Origin: Acheta domesticus
Lineage: Eukaryota; Arthropoda; Insecta; Orthoptera; Gryllidae
Assembly (NCBI GenBank): GCA_031308135.1
Contig: JAHLJT010000631.1
Location: 199,761,126 to 199,825,125 of the forward strand
DNA length: 64,000 bases
Direction: 5' to 3'
A model generated the notes under the pieces. It made no database searches, was not told the DNA's origin, and saw only the letters and a list, made by a program, of their open reading frames with translations. This document shows, piece by piece, positions 12,694 through 24,508 of this stretch (position 1 is the first letter of the stretch; the number at the start of each line of letters is the position of its first letter). The translations under genes were made by a program, and so were the position numbers.

Positions 12694-13442
12694 CTGTGGC
12701 GTAGCGTCGGGAGACGCTAAGACGCTGAGCATCCCCACGTCAAATATTCATCAAATAACCCTAAATATTGTATCGATGAACTTATGGTCCATTGAGCAAA
12801 GCATGTTTTGTATAATTTTAAAAGTGATTTCCTATGACTGAATTCGGCACGTTGGTACAAGCTGGCCTCTGATTACTTGGATGCTAAAATGGTTCTAGCA
12901 TCTGCCAAGAGATTTGCGAAGGGCAATGACGCATGGCCAGACGGCGAGGTTCCCCCTTCCCACCTCACCCCTCTCCGAAAGATACACGAGTTTCGTACGC
13001 TAGCGTACGACTGAGGCGTATGAGCAAGTTGCTCGTTTGTGCACGAGAGCGCAGCACACTTGACGCTGCCAGTGAAATATTTTTCTTTCTCATTTGAGAT
13101 TCTCTGCTTGGTCATGGGCACAAACAGGAGAAATAGCGCTTGCCTACTAATTCTTAATTAAGATCTAAGAAGATGAATTCTCCCCAAAATATATTAAATA
13201 TTATTTTGGTCTGAACTGTATAAATTCACATGTGATTTCGCATTAATTCTCATTGCCAATCGCGCATGAGAATTAAAGCTGAACCATTGCATAATATGCT
13301 TTCAAACCTCTCCTGACACAAATCTGTTGAAGTATTGTATCATTTGTTTTGAAAACAGATTCTAGAGAACATTAAAGATCATGTGTGCAGTTGGCGTAAT
13401 TCGTTGAGCACACCCAAACGCGAGAGTCACGCTACGCCACTG
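12694..13442 (+). mobile_element. Non-autonomous hAT element (749 bp)
   Basis: The element starts CTGTGGCGTAGCGT and ends ACGCTACGCCACTG, an inverted repeat of 14 bp with one mismatch (consensus CAGTGGCGTAGCGT, hAT-type CAGTG start). It is flanked on both sides by the identical 8-bp duplication CCTGTTAC. The interior is partly GC-rich (12920-13080) and carries only short open frames; the longest, 82 codons on the minus strand, shows no transposase motif. It is therefore a deleted or MITE-like derivative. The perfect flanks suggest the insertion is not ancient. Confidence 0.92.
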
Positions 13443-13450
13443 CCTGTTAC
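13443..13450 (+). repeat. Right 8-bp target-site duplication of hAT element
   Basis: CCTGTTAC, identical to 12686-12693, immediately follows the 3' terminal repeat. Confidence 0.9.
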
Positions 13451-13724
13451 TGTCTTTTACAGTGGACGGTGAAATTATTATACGCTCGTTTCGCGCCATC
13501 TTGCCAGCACTAACAACGTTGTTCCACGTTAGCCAATATTTGAAGCTAGATTTTTCACGAAAAAATAAACTTAAACATTCTAAAAAGTATCAATGGGAGA
13601 ACAGATTCATATACAACATTGTTCCATAGAAATCAGCAAATTGAAGAATGTGTTGCTTACAATGTTGTTCCAGCTGACGCTTCAACTGTTTTTTAATGTA
13701 AAAAATAAGATGAAATAAAAGTCT

Positions 13725-13990
13725 GAGTGTGTTGGCGATGGACCCTCTGGCATGGGTCAGCAATCGGTGTAAAGCGAGAGCACAGTTAATACATAAATCG
13801 GGAGGTCCTGGTTCCATACTCGGGCCGGGTTCCATGACCGGGTTTTTTCATGGATTCCCTCGGTAATGAGGCGAATGTTGGGATGGTTCTAAAAGGGCAC
13901 GATCACCTCTCATCATCATCATCATTATCATCCTATCATTTCATAATTAATTAATAATAATGATAACAATAATAATAATATTAATAATTT
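13725..13990 (+). mobile_element. SINE family B-like copy
   Basis: A tRNA-like head (A-box-like GTCAGCAATCGGTGTAAAGC near 13757 and B-box-like GGTTCCATACTCGGGCC near 13810) is followed by a CATCATCATCATTATCATCC body like other SINE-B copies and an AATAAT-rich tail to about 13990. The B box differs from the canonical GGTTCGANTCC, so transcription is doubtful. The borders are approximate and no target duplication was found. Confidence 0.55.
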
Positions 13991-15000
13991 ACACAGCATG
14001 GACTAAGAGTTGCTCGCGTCCGTGGCCTACCACAAGTGTCCCCAGGGTATCGCTAAATGAGCAACAGTGATTCGTCATCCACGCGCTTGACGATTACGAA
14101 CGTGCGAATTCCCACAAGCTGAGGGAAACTGCACGTCCACACTTGTCAGTAAGTCACTAAATGGTCAACATGCCAAGGGTGGGCGTTGGCTAGTATGTTT
14201 ATACATAAATGGGAGCGGGATGAGGGGGCAGCAAAATCCCTGAAGGTGCAAAATGTGCTCTTCCTGGGGCAGAGGTTGCGCGAGCCTCCCTTGCTTTCCT
14301 GCTGCGAGCATGCGCGAGCTCATTGCGCGCGCCTCTGCAGTATTTCGACATGCAGGGGAAGAGCTGCCCTTCCCGCCTGAATGTAAAACAGGGCGACTAC
14401 GAACTAAGAAACAAAAAAGAGCAATTTTTTAACTAAGCCATTGTAGTTCTGTTGATACCCTTGGCTCAAACATTGTCAATAGACTAAATTTATGAACATC
14501 TCACTATCAGATTTAATCAATAGCCCTCTTTTATTATTGGAAATTCACACAAAAGTTCATTAGTTTTCATTGACAGTTTTTAAATTAAATTGTAAGTGTT
14601 TTTCCTTTGCATACAACTCGCTGGGTTTGTTTGATCAAAACTCAAATAGAAAATAGAAGTATTGATTCTTCTTTAAATACGGTCTATATCATATTAACCA
14701 CCGTACTTCATGTACAATCAAATGCAAACTCCTTTTACGCTCTTCAATTTACACATATATGGAAATATTGCTAACTGCGTGAACAGAATAAAAATAGATC
14801 TACTGTTTGTTACACATTCTACATTGTCGTTTCCTGGTTTTCGTCGTCCTACGTTTCTCAAATGTATTCCACTGATAGTAGTATACAATTAATGGCAGAG
14901 TAAATAATTTTGAATATTTGTTTGTGAATTCAATCTCAATTTATATTTCAAACACTAAAAAATACGGCGAGATTTTGCGCGTCATCACCCATATAGAAAT
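13991..15000. other. AT-rich DNA with a small GC-rich stretch
   Basis: The sequence is mostly unremarkable. A GC-richer segment at about 14205-14385 contains an open frame without recognised motifs. Nothing else can be supported. Confidence 0.5.
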
Positions 15001-15238
15001 CCCACACCTCGCGTTAGAGTGCGTCCACCCACGCACGGACGCAGTCCGCACATGTGCTATTTATGTGGAGAAAGAAGCGCTTCCGTCTTCGATCTCCAGC
15101 ATGTCGGGGCCTCGCGCAGGGTCCGCTCCATCGGAATGTTTGAATTTAGAAAGCGGCTGGAGGTTCGGCGCGCGGCCGCCAGGTGCGCGGCCGACGCCCG
15201 CCGCCGCCACCGTCGCCGCCGCGAGGTCCGCGTCGGCG

Positions 15239-15244
15239 TCAGTC
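15239..15244 (+). promoter_or_regulatory. Initiator-like TCAGTC
   Basis: TCAGTC matches the arthropod initiator consensus TCAKTY. With A at 15241 as +1 it would give a 5' untranslated leader of 95 bases before the start codon at 15336. This is inferred from sequence only. Confidence 0.35.
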
Positions 15245-15335
15245 GTGCGCGCGCGGCGCCGCGAAGGGGCCGACGGGAGTGCTGTGCGTTGCGTGTTTCT
15301 TCTGTTGATGTGTGACGCGCTTTCAGTGATGTGAC

Positions 15336-15401
15336 ATGAAGTTCCCGGCGGAGAAGAAGTCCACTTTGTGCATCTACACGGAGGCCACGCCCACCGACAA
15401 G
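15336..15401 (+). CDS. Candidate first coding exon, unidentified protein
   Basis: The exon starts at ATG (context TGTGACATGAAG) and encodes 22 residues: MKFPAEKKSTL followed by CIYTEATPTDK. It ends exactly at a strong splice donor (GACAAG/GTAAGC, intron from 15402), so the intron is in phase 0. Codon use is GC-rich and coding-like, in contrast to the low-complexity frames elsewhere. The reading frame continues into the intron for 41 more codons but loses its character there. I do not recognise the N-terminus, and no matching second exon was found downstream, so the rest of the gene may lie beyond the window across a long intron. Upstream ATGs in the leader open other frames and would have to be bypassed. 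An alternative is a chance ATG-donor pair in CpG-rich DNA. Confidence 0.45.
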
Positions 15402-15407
15402 GTAAGC
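15402..15407 (+). promoter_or_regulatory. 5' splice donor GTAAGC
   Basis: AAG/GTAAGC closely matches the metazoan U1 donor consensus (MAG/GTRAGT). It sets the end of the candidate first exon. Confidence 0.5.
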
Positions 15408-15560
15408 GTCGTTGGAGCGCGGGGCGGACGGGAGCCGCGGGGGCGGCGCGGGCAAGCGACCTGCGGGGCCGCGACGCGGCACCCTCGCTCTCCGCGACGC
15501 GCCGTCGCCCCACGCGACCGGTGACACGGACGGCGGTGTGGGACCGCGTGCTTCCGTGGA

Positions 15561-16120
15561 AACGCGCCGATGCCGCTAAAGGAACCGTTGGGGGTTTCCG
15601 TCGGGGCCCATCCGAAGATAAAAGGGGCCCCTACGAGGAGTATGTAGAACCAAAATCTCGAGAACGCGTTGAAATCTCCAAGCTTGCGGCGTGTCTTAAC
15701 ATGTGACAAATGTCCTCGTACGAGGGTTATTTAAAGCGTATCAACTGGATAGGCATTCAACCCTTACCCAAGTACAAGGATTATTACTTGCATCATGTAT
15801 TAGGAAATACTAATTAAAAGTAGTTAATGGCAACTAATGGCATTTGTATTCATTTGCCACACTTTTTCTGATTTCCCTTGTATACAAGCGATATACATTC
15901 GAAACATGAAGTCTATACCAAATAATTTGCAACCATAAACTATGTACATCGAATCCTACATTTACTTTTGTCATACGTGCGTTTAAGAGCATTCCTCGTC
16001 GCTCAGCACGCACGGCGTAGTACACGAACTCGACGTTTCAAATTGAGCATCAGTTTTTCCCCCATCCAGCGTGTTTACAGCTGAGTCGTGCGAGAGGGCC
16101 CTCGGGACCCCCTCTTTTAA
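15561..16120. other. Putative intron or intergenic DNA
   Basis: This is mixed-composition sequence between two CpG patches. No acceptor with a convincing downstream exon was found. Confidence 0.45.
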
Positions 16121-17090
16121 ACGATCCTCCCGCCCGAGGGCGCTCCCAGATGCAGGGCCCACGGATAGTTCAGGCACAGGCACCGGCAGCGCGGCGCGGG
16201 CGCAACAATAGCCGGCGGAGCGGTGCCGGCGGGTCGCGGGCGCTGGCGGGGGGAGGAGGAGGAGGGCCCGGAGGCTACCTGCGGGATAATTAAGAAATTC
16301 CTGGCGGAGGCGGGCGGACGCGGGGCGGACGCCGGGCCGAGCGGCGCGTGCGCGCGGGGGGCGGGGCGGGGCGCGCTGCCTGGCTCACCCGTCTCATCCG
16401 CTCACTCACCCGCTCACCTCCGCTAACCCGCTCACCAGCTCACCCGCGCACCAGCCCACCAGCTCACCTGCTCACCCGCTCACCGCTCGCCCGCTCATCC
16501 GTTCGCCCGCCTCACCCTCCTCACCCTCCTCACCCACCTCACCCACCTCACCCTCCTCACCCTCCTCTCCCACGCCCTCCTCTCCCTCCTCACCCTCCTC
16601 TCCCTCTCCACCCTCCTCACCCTCTCACCCTCCATATCCGCCTCACCTGCCTCATCCGCCTTATCTTCCTCACCCGCTTTATCCGCCTTAACGTCTCAGC
16701 CGCCTCACCCGTTCACCCGGTCGCTTACTCGTCCGCTCGCCCGCCGCGCGCGCGCCAACGAACGATCGGGCGGGCTGGTGGCCGGTTCCGGCGCGGGTGA
16801 CGCAACTGGATATCGGGGTCAGCCGCCGCAGCCGCGGCCGCCGCGCCGTCGCCGCTCGCGAATTTCGGTTACGGCAGTGGAGCCTGCGGTTGCAGTTGCG
16901 GCTGCACGCGCCGCCCGCTTGCAGTCCGGACTGGTTGCTGATGACGGGGGTCGGGTGGTCGCCGGAGGAAAAACGCTTGGCGGCTCATCCGAAAAACAAA
17001 CGCTGGCTCCATCAGCGGTGCTCGTGGGTGTTGAGTCAAAGGAAAATGTTTGTTCAGCGCTGCTTGATATTGTTTGTAAAAGAGAATTAG
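16121..17090. other. CpG-rich patch with embedded minisatellite
   Basis: A GC-rich block of about 1 kb. The left part (16140-16375) is G-rich on the + strand, the middle is the CTCACC array at 16378-16735, and the right part (16740-17000) is CpG-rich mixed sequence. Open frames up to 150 codons cross the repeat and are explained by composition. It could be a second promoter-like island of the gene whose candidate exon lies at 15.3 kb, but no exon with splice signals stands out. Confidence 0.55.
16378..16735. repeat. CTCACC/CTCACCCG degenerate minisatellite
   Basis: Imperfect units of 6-12 bp are built on CTCACC (CCGCTCACC, CTCCTCACC, CACCTCACC). The units drift along the array: CTCACCCG at the left, a 9-bp CCTCCTCAC period at about 16515-16620, then CCGCCTCAC-like at the right. 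The C-rich strand is +. Confidence 0.85.
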
Positions 17091-18365
17091 CGTAGGCGTG
17101 CGCTCAGAGAGGTCCATGGGGGTCATGGTGTTGTCATTTGGGAGAAGAGGCTCTCCTAACCATCTGGCAACCCTGTAAATGGTTCAGTTTTATTTATTAA
17201 TATTTTAGCATTAAAGTTGTAATTTCATGCTGTTTGTAGTATGTTACATTTATTTTATTGTAAAATATATCATATGAAAAATAAATGGCTTAGTGGGAAA
17301 GGAATCCAGAAATGGAGTTGCCCCCCTCTTGGTTAAGACCGAGCATGTTTGTAATGATTACTATAAAGAATTTGTAACCCGAGTTCTGTTGATACTTGCA
17401 ATATGAATGTTGGCTTTTAAATTGTGACTTCTTCGAAAAGAAAATTGTGCAATACACACCATTATCACATTTGTCAATACATACCATTATCACATCGAGG
17501 TAGAGGATATGACGTATTTGAAAACATTACCCCTACACAAGTTCACCAAGGGAGATATTTAAAGGAAATTGAAACTTTTTGCCTCTACGATGGAAATTCT
17601 CTTATTGAGGGAGCACGAAAATTCCATTTTCTTACATTTTGGGTCACTAAATGTGACATCAATGAAATAACTTTCTTATTAGAAAGTGTAGATACGATGA
17701 GGATTTACAAATAAGGGAATTATTACCCAAGCTTCAGGTGCCGTTATGAATTATCTTTGGCCAGATAACGTAAGAACAGTGGAGTTTACATTTTCGAATG
17801 TTTGGAATATCATAACAAGGAAGGAGACGATTATGAGAATGAAATATAATGATAATTATTGTAAAAATGCGAAAATAAAGGTTTAAAAGCAACAGTTTAT
17901 TATAAACTGTGTATAAAATGTTTCTTTTTTTCAAATACTGTGTAATTTGTTATATGTGCATAGAATGGGAGCGACCAATGTTTTTAAAATGAACTCAATT
18001 TTTTCATTTGTCTCTCTTCTTTTAATTATCTGGCATTCAATCTCTTTAATGAACCGTGTAAATTTATTTCAGTAATGTTTATGATTGGGACTTTAGTTAT
18101 AAGTTTTAACACATTAGAATGACATAATTCTTATTAGGCATTTTCTTTCGTGACCGTCTTTAGAAGTAATATTAAATATTTTGAGTGAACCCAAAAATTC
18201 CCATCGAAGAGAATCTTTCCAGGACCCTTTCGTAAATACTCGTATTAACAGACTTTCTCTATAACTTGAATATAGGATGGCTCGTAATACCTGATATAGA
18301 CAGAAAGACATGCCAGAAATAGTACGGAGATTTAACTTACATCGGTCTCCGGCGCCATGTCCGTG

Positions 18366-18368
<3 letters not shown>
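17091..18368. other. AT-rich non-coding DNA
   Basis: No gene or repeat was recognised. A local repeat of CACACCATTATCACAT-like sequence occurs around 17455-17495 (CAATACACACCATTATCACA, then CAATACATACCATTATCACA), a direct repeat with a unit of about 26 bp. Confidence 0.5.

Positions 18369-18416
<48 letters not shown>
18369..18416. repeat. (TG)n microsatellite
   Basis: An uninterrupted TG array of about 24 units. A CT array follows 33 bases downstream. Confidence 0.97.
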
Positions 18417-18417
<1 letters not shown>

Positions 18418-18443
18418 AAGATCACCGAGACCAAGGAGGCGTG

Positions 18444-18449
<6 letters not shown>

Positions 18450-18489
<40 letters not shown>
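18450..18489. repeat. (CT)n microsatellite
   Basis: An uninterrupted CT array of about 20 units. On the minus strand it reads as GA, a possible GAGA-factor-type binding tract, but that role is only inferred. Confidence 0.97.
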
Positions 18490-18490
<1 letters not shown>

Positions 18491-20935
18491 AAGCCGTCGC
18501 TAACGAGCTGCTTTGTGCCGCATTGCGTACAGCCCCAGTTACGAAAGCCCCGTCTCGGAATCTGGCGTAAACAATGGCGCCGTGTGAAGCCCCCGACATA
18601 CCATGCAGGTGGGCGAACTCTGAAAAGTATTGCGAAGCAGGGTTCGAAGACGAATGATTATTCATCCTCGAGAGTTGACTTCTTCGTCTCGGTTTGAAAA
18701 ACAAGTACAGACCGTTGCTGACTTTCGGGTTTTTAATGAGGGTTAGTTCTCGTTTTCTCCCGGTCCCGGAGCTTTCTAAAGCGTAGCGACAAAATTTGGA
18801 ATTGCCGAGGCAGAACGAAGAGGAGACGTGACTAAAGCGACATGGAACAAATTTTATCGCCTTTCGGTTTACTGCTTCGTTTGAACTTGCGATTTTTTCA
18901 AATGTGTTTTTGTCACGATATTTCTTTCGGGTCTTATAATTTTTGCTTTCTGGGGGCAGAGCTGAGTTTCAGATTGTTGAGAGCTTCTTGATTGATAACT
19001 TACATACTGGAAATCATCAATTTTATGAAAACAAATAAAATGTGTCAAATGCTTAGCTGCAGTGTTCCTATCCATTATTTTAACTGCTTGTGGCACACAC
19101 AGTTTACTCTGTCTTCTTCAGAACTATCAAACTCCTAGAGAGAAATGGAAAATGTTTTAGAATTGTACATAAAAATCTGACATCATAGAATACAGGAATA
19201 GGTGAATTTTGGATACTGTGAACATTGAATTATTCAATCGAAGACTTCAATTGTAGTCAGGAATTATCACTCATTCCGGAATTCGAAAGTAAAGGATCTG
19301 CGATATTCCAAAGATAAAATCATTATCAAATGCGAAAAATAAACTTCATTCGTTCATTAATTTATTATAGTGTGGAATCTGTTATTGAAGACCTGTCGTG
19401 GTAGGTGCATATTACCTGTTTGTTGAAACTGTCTGAAACTTAATGACAAATTACAAAAGACCTCCTCAGGTCGTGAAACAGGAGTGAGTTATCCTTGATA
19501 TTTTCTTCATCTATTGGCGCATCTATAGGTTATAACATTAATTTTCTCAATCTTTCATCGGATTAAACGTTATTTCAAAAGTATGATTCATTTAAAATAT
19601 GAAGAAATTAAATTTAAAGACTTTGGGCTGCAATGAAGTACTCTCTTGATATTTCATATGATACATAAGGGAATATAATTAAAGGAAGCATAAAGACACG
19701 TTTAACATGTGTAATGTAAAACATGTAAACATTTTATATGATTAAAACTGTCATTTTTTAAAGACAGTTATTGGTCTTTAAAAAATTCTGGCCTCTAATT
19801 TGTACGAATATTTTATTTCGATCTATAGCTTCGCTACATACTTCATCTTGATGTGACTCATTTCAGAAAAGATATTATGTTCTTAAGACAGTACTTCCTT
19901 AACTATGTCGTATTCATTTATTTTTTAATCGACCTCATATTGCTGTCACTATAGTTACCATGAAAAAATGTTAGGAAAAAGTCGAATAAAATGGTAAAAC
20001 TGCCTTCGAGCTAAATGAAGTAAAAATATATTATTTAATAGTTCTGGCCAAAAATATAACACCGATTTCGCATTCCCTAACACTTCTAATCCTTCCTTCA
20101 CAATGAAAAATGTGTTCATTACATATACATTTTAAAGTATGTATGCTTACAGTCTAAAAAAAGTAAAATTACTCCCGTTTAAAAGCATAATTCCTTCTCA
20201 ACAAAGTCTTTTAGAATATTTAGATTTTTCATCTCTTCCAAGTTTTAAGTAAAGCTCTCACTGATTATAAATATTTTATTAAACACTATTAAGATTTGCT
20301 ATTTCTTTTTTTATCGAAAAATTATTCTTTTCTACTTTTTTTTCCAAAATGTGAATGTAGTAGATAATTAATATCTCCTGAAATCCAATACTGACGTAAC
20401 TATGAAAGTGTAGTTTATCGAAAATTCATTCAAAGTCTTAAAATTTGTTGTCACTTTGAAATTATCGCATCTACACAGTTTCCTTATGAAACTGCAAATT
20501 TGGAGCTCGTGCGGAAAACAAAATAAAACAAAACAAAAAGTTTAAAGAACGATACGCAGAAAATGACAATTTGAGTTATGAGGGAACTGCGGACAAGTGT
20601 TTGAGCGATACTTTGATGTACCAACCAGAGGAAAATCGATTGCTGTAGCCTGATATCAGAGGAGCACACAGGGTGGAGGGGAAGGGTTAAAGGTCGACAT
20701 AATGCTTCCTTATAAAGAATTTTTCGTTTATGTTGAATATCAAATTACATTTTATTTAACGTTAATTTATATTATAACGTTGACAATGGAAACATTGAGC
20801 GACTTTCGTTAATATAGAAAATTAGTAAAAGCTGTATTTTTGACTATGTTTCTTATGCTTCTGTGGAGCGGGGTGAATCCCCATGATCCTCGTTCCCCCT
20901 TTGGATGTGCATCTGATGATTTTATTCAGTTGTGA
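18490..20935. other. AT-rich non-coding DNA
   Basis: A small GC-richer stretch follows the CT array (18490-18620). The rest is AT-rich with no recognisable gene, repeat or RNA. Confidence 0.55.
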
Positions 20936-21312
20936 CCACTTCCTTCCACGGTGATGGTGGTGGTGGTAGCGATGGCGGAGGCGGAGGCGACAGCGCGAGC
21001 GGGCGCATGGCGGGCGCGTAGCGTTTCCCGCGCCTATAAACAAGGCGTGCGCGGCGCAAGTATGTCGCCCGCGCGTCACGCGACGCACTGCGCGCGCGGA
21101 ACGCGTGCAGCTGCGCACCGTCGACTCGACGGCGGCGACGCAAGGTCGCAGCGGCGTTTGAAGGGCTGCCGCCGGCGGCGCTGCGATCGGCTCCCGACCG
21201 CCTCCTGGGCCTTCACATTTGCCGGCGCCGACCTTTGCGGAGCACATCCGCGATTTATTGAAAGGCAGGGCGCAGGGCTGCTCGGGGTCCGTGTCGGGAA
21301 CGCCGCGAAGGA
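20936..21312. promoter_or_regulatory. CpG-rich patch with a TATA-like box
   Basis: This dense CpG block runs about 370 bp. It contains a TATA-like CCTATAAACAAGG with TATAAA at 21035-21040, embedded in GC-rich flanks as in a TATA-type promoter. No matching initiator and no exon with a donor were found downstream. The left edge has a GGTGGTGGTGG run at 20953-20965. Open frames on both strands reflect composition. The promoter reading is tentative. Confidence 0.35.
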
Positions 21313-21811
21313 TTCGTCTGACTCATGACGCATGGCTTGATATTTTCGTCGTTAATCTCACTTTTAATCGTAGTCGGCTTGCAATTGCGGAAGTTGATAT
21401 TCCTGATTAATTTTCATGATTTTCAGTTACGGGAAGTACATTTATATTTATGTTACTATATTCTTGAATCTCCGGTTATTATTTTCTTGTTAGAATGAAA
21501 TCAAGTGATGAAAGAGATATAGGGCGTGGTTTGCTTCACATGACTTCGAATAAGCAGCTCAAGCTTTTGTTGTGTAGCGCATGTTTAACCGCAGCGTAAT
21601 GAGCACACGGCTTATGGCTGCTCCCTTGTGAAACAGTATACGAACCGAGAATACGTTATTCACTTTCCACTTTCAGGTATTTTTATACTTTTAGGGTAGT
21701 ATATGTTATAAACTTATTGTGAAAGTGCGGTTCCAGTAATAGAAATTCAGTAGTATAGTTATTTTTGGGTCTAAAATAGATTTTGCCGTTATTTGTTAAT
21801 AATACTGATTC
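21313..21811. other. AT-rich non-coding DNA
   Basis: Nothing was recognised. Confidence 0.5.
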
Positions 21812-21910
21812 TGTGGAAGAGCAGGCCTAATGATCTGTGCCTCGCCATTAATAAAAGACAGATTATTGTTATTATTATTATTATTATTGTTGTTGTTGTT
21901 GTTGTTGTTA
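21812..21910 (+). mobile_element. Retroposon 3' end with (TTA)n(TTG)n tail
   Basis: GTGGAAGAGCAGG, then GCCATTAATAAAAGACA, is followed by a TTATTG/TTATTA and then TTG array at 21868-21910. The same layout (GTGGAAGAGTGCGGGCAG, GCCGTTAATAAAGACATTG, TTG/TTA tail) occurs at 42735-42804. The pattern suggests the 3' terminus of a LINE or SINE family with a microsatellite tail; the body is not identifiable. Confidence 0.6.
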
Positions 21911-23214
21911 GAAAAGTTTGTCTGCCCGGTGAAACTAGTTTTCTTAATGTGTTGTATCTGAAAGATATTTCCTTTAATATTTTGTATTTGAAAGTGCTAC
22001 TTAAAGACAATGGACCTCACAGTTTTGCACTGAATTATTATTTTCTGAACCGGAGCATTTTGGTATTTGCGGCACAATTACGTGTCCTTAATAAAAGTAG
22101 TATCGAGAAGGTACGTAGTTCTAGAAGCTGCGATGAGATGACGATTAAGTCGCCATGCTTCATAGAAGAAACGGAATAATGGCATTTTTTGTTAGATTAA
22201 AGAGATGGTATTTATTCTGGCTTTATTGTCGACTCCAACAAAAAGGCAGGAAAGCTGCTGGCAATGGCATTTAGCTTACCCTTCACTCATTAATTCGTTT
22301 TTTATATGGTACTTTGAGTGGTAGAGGTGTTATAGAATTACGAATAAAATCTTTTTCATTTTACAACTTCTACTGGCATTCAGAGAGGTCATGATTTCCT
22401 TATTTGTAACATTAACAGAGAAGGCAAAACATAAGTTTGCCGTTGCAAATTTTGCATGTAATAATTACACAGATATTATTGCAGAAGATACCGAAATAAT
22501 GAACATTTTTATAGTCGTATTTGAATACTTCATTATTTCGAAGCATATTCAATTTAATTGTTTGCATGAACTGCCCTAAATTTGCAGCAACGTAGAATGA
22601 AACGTGATGGGTTTCTTCAGAAAATTAACTTTCAACCCCAAGTTTATTGCTGCCTACTACTACTAACTCACTTCCCAAATGATTAATGTGTGAAGAATTA
22701 TAGTACTCGAGGTCGCCGGACTTCAGTTCTTATTATTTGTTTCAAAAATCTGATACAATGCGAGGAGTTAACAGGTTCATCAACTGAAAATCACTTTCGT
22801 ACAAGTACATCTGACTTCCATTATTTTTCCTGACGTAATTTGGGACATCCATCTTTCCTAACAATCAGTACATCAATTCTAACAAATAAATACTTGTCTT
22901 TTACTACAAGTGTCTTGTTATTTACACTTAATGCTCCCAAAATCCTTAGCTACTCTAAAATAGCAGGTTTACCCTAAAATAAAACAAAAAAATGTCCTGA
23001 TAAGAAACACTATTTCTCAACAAAACACTCCACTTTTCAACGACATGCCATTCCATGACATTCAAAATTCCTCTTTTCTCCGTGAGGTGGACACTACCGG
23101 ATGTTATCATGCAATGATTTCGCTATGCATTTGCAACGCAGATTTTATGGGTGCGCAGTTGAATTTGAAACATCTCAAAAGTTACGACGCTTAGCACATG
23201 TTTTTCACGCGAAG
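21911..23214. other. AT-rich non-coding DNA
   Basis: Nothing was recognised beyond short frames of AT-biased composition. Confidence 0.55.
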
Positions 23215-23480
23215 GTCGATGCAGAACATCTGGAATCGTTTCCCCGCGCGACCCGCCCCGTCTGTGACGAGAGCTCCATACACAGCGGTGAGAGCAGTAA
23301 ACACGGCGGGCGTCGCCGCCTCCGCGCCGCCGCCAGCACGCGACGCCTCGTGTAGACGCGGTTTTCATCCCCTCATTCCTCGCGCGGTTTTCATGGTCAG
23401 CACTTTTAATCGCGCGCCATGCAGGGCGGCCACCGCGCAGTGTAGTCGCTTTCCAACGGCATACAAACCTGGAATCTGCA
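23215..23480. other. CpG-rich patch
   Basis: A GC-rich block with CpGs and CCGCCGCC-type runs. A GTGAGA donor-like site at 23289 follows no convincing coding segment. No gene can be supported. Confidence 0.5.
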
Positions 23481-24508
23481 CCCCGCAAAGGAGCTGCACA
23501 GTGGTCGGAAATATTTTTGTGTGTGGCCATAAAGTCCAAGCGTGAGAGTGAAGTGTCATTGCAGTGTATGTAAATAAACGACGGAGATCTTACAGTTATT
23601 ACTTAACATAATGTAAAGAAAACGAAGTTAATGTAGACACTGCGATTAATGAATATACGAAGAGGCTTAAAAATGGGTAGTAATAATTACGTCTTTTGAA
23701 TTCCATTAAGTGTATTCCTTGCTTTGCAGTTCAGTTTCAATATATTTCATATTTATTTTTTCACTTCTTTTTAATTACTGATAGAACTTTAACAGACCCC
23801 TAATTTATACAATGTCTATCAAGCTCATGGGGTTAAATTAGCTTGCAGAATTCGAGGGTTCTTTGAAGGTGAAATGAGACCACGAAATGAAATTATATCA
23901 CTATAATATACTTAGTATATTGATTTATTAATTAATTATATTCAGAATAACCCGGGAGTAGTCTCCGTTATTTAAAAAGGAGGATTAGAGTGTCAGTCAG
24001 TTCGATAATCCATGCCAATTTTGTCATTGGCACTAACTTTGGAAATGTATCTATAATAACTATTGAAAATACATAAGCATTAATTTCGCGACGTCTTAAA
24101 ATATATGTCTTCTTCAAACTTACTACGTCCCACGCCGAAGTCTTCTTGCTACTTTTTTTAAAAAAACAAAGATTTCCTCTATATAATCACTCTGTCATAA
24201 TTTTTCACATTTCACAAGTTCAATTTAGGAAATAGCGTAAATAAGCTATATCAAGACATTCGTCATTATGTAGATATGAAACATTTTGAAAAACCCGTAA
24301 TTGGTATTTGCGAAATAATGTATGAGTCTCTGTCAGTTTAATCTACTTGGATGTTCTATCACAATCATTGAGCTCCTCCGAGAAAAAAAGAGCTTGCTGC
24401 ATCGTTTCACGACGTAGGTGATGCCCACAAGGAGAGCTACTAGGTGTAGGTAGGAACATCAGCCATTTAAATATACTTGACAGAATCTGGCACTGACAGA
24501 ATCTGGCA
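23481..24508. other. AT-rich non-coding DNA
   Basis: Mostly plain AT-rich sequence. A 16-bp direct tandem repeat (CTGACAGAATCTGGCA-like) occurs at about 24478-24508, next to the hairpin below. Confidence 0.5.

Larger units (their letters stand above)
15001..15560 (+). promoter_or_regulatory. CpG-rich promoter-like patch
   Basis: This is a dense CpG block (GCGCGCGGCGCC, CCGCCGCCACCGTCGCC and similar) around the candidate first exon. It contains an arthropod initiator-like TCAGTC at 15239-15244 and a second TTTCAGTG at about 15321. No TATA box lies at the expected distance and no clear downstream promoter element was seen. The combination of CpG density, initiator, start codon and splice donor makes this the best promoter candidate in the window. 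Confidence 0.5.
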
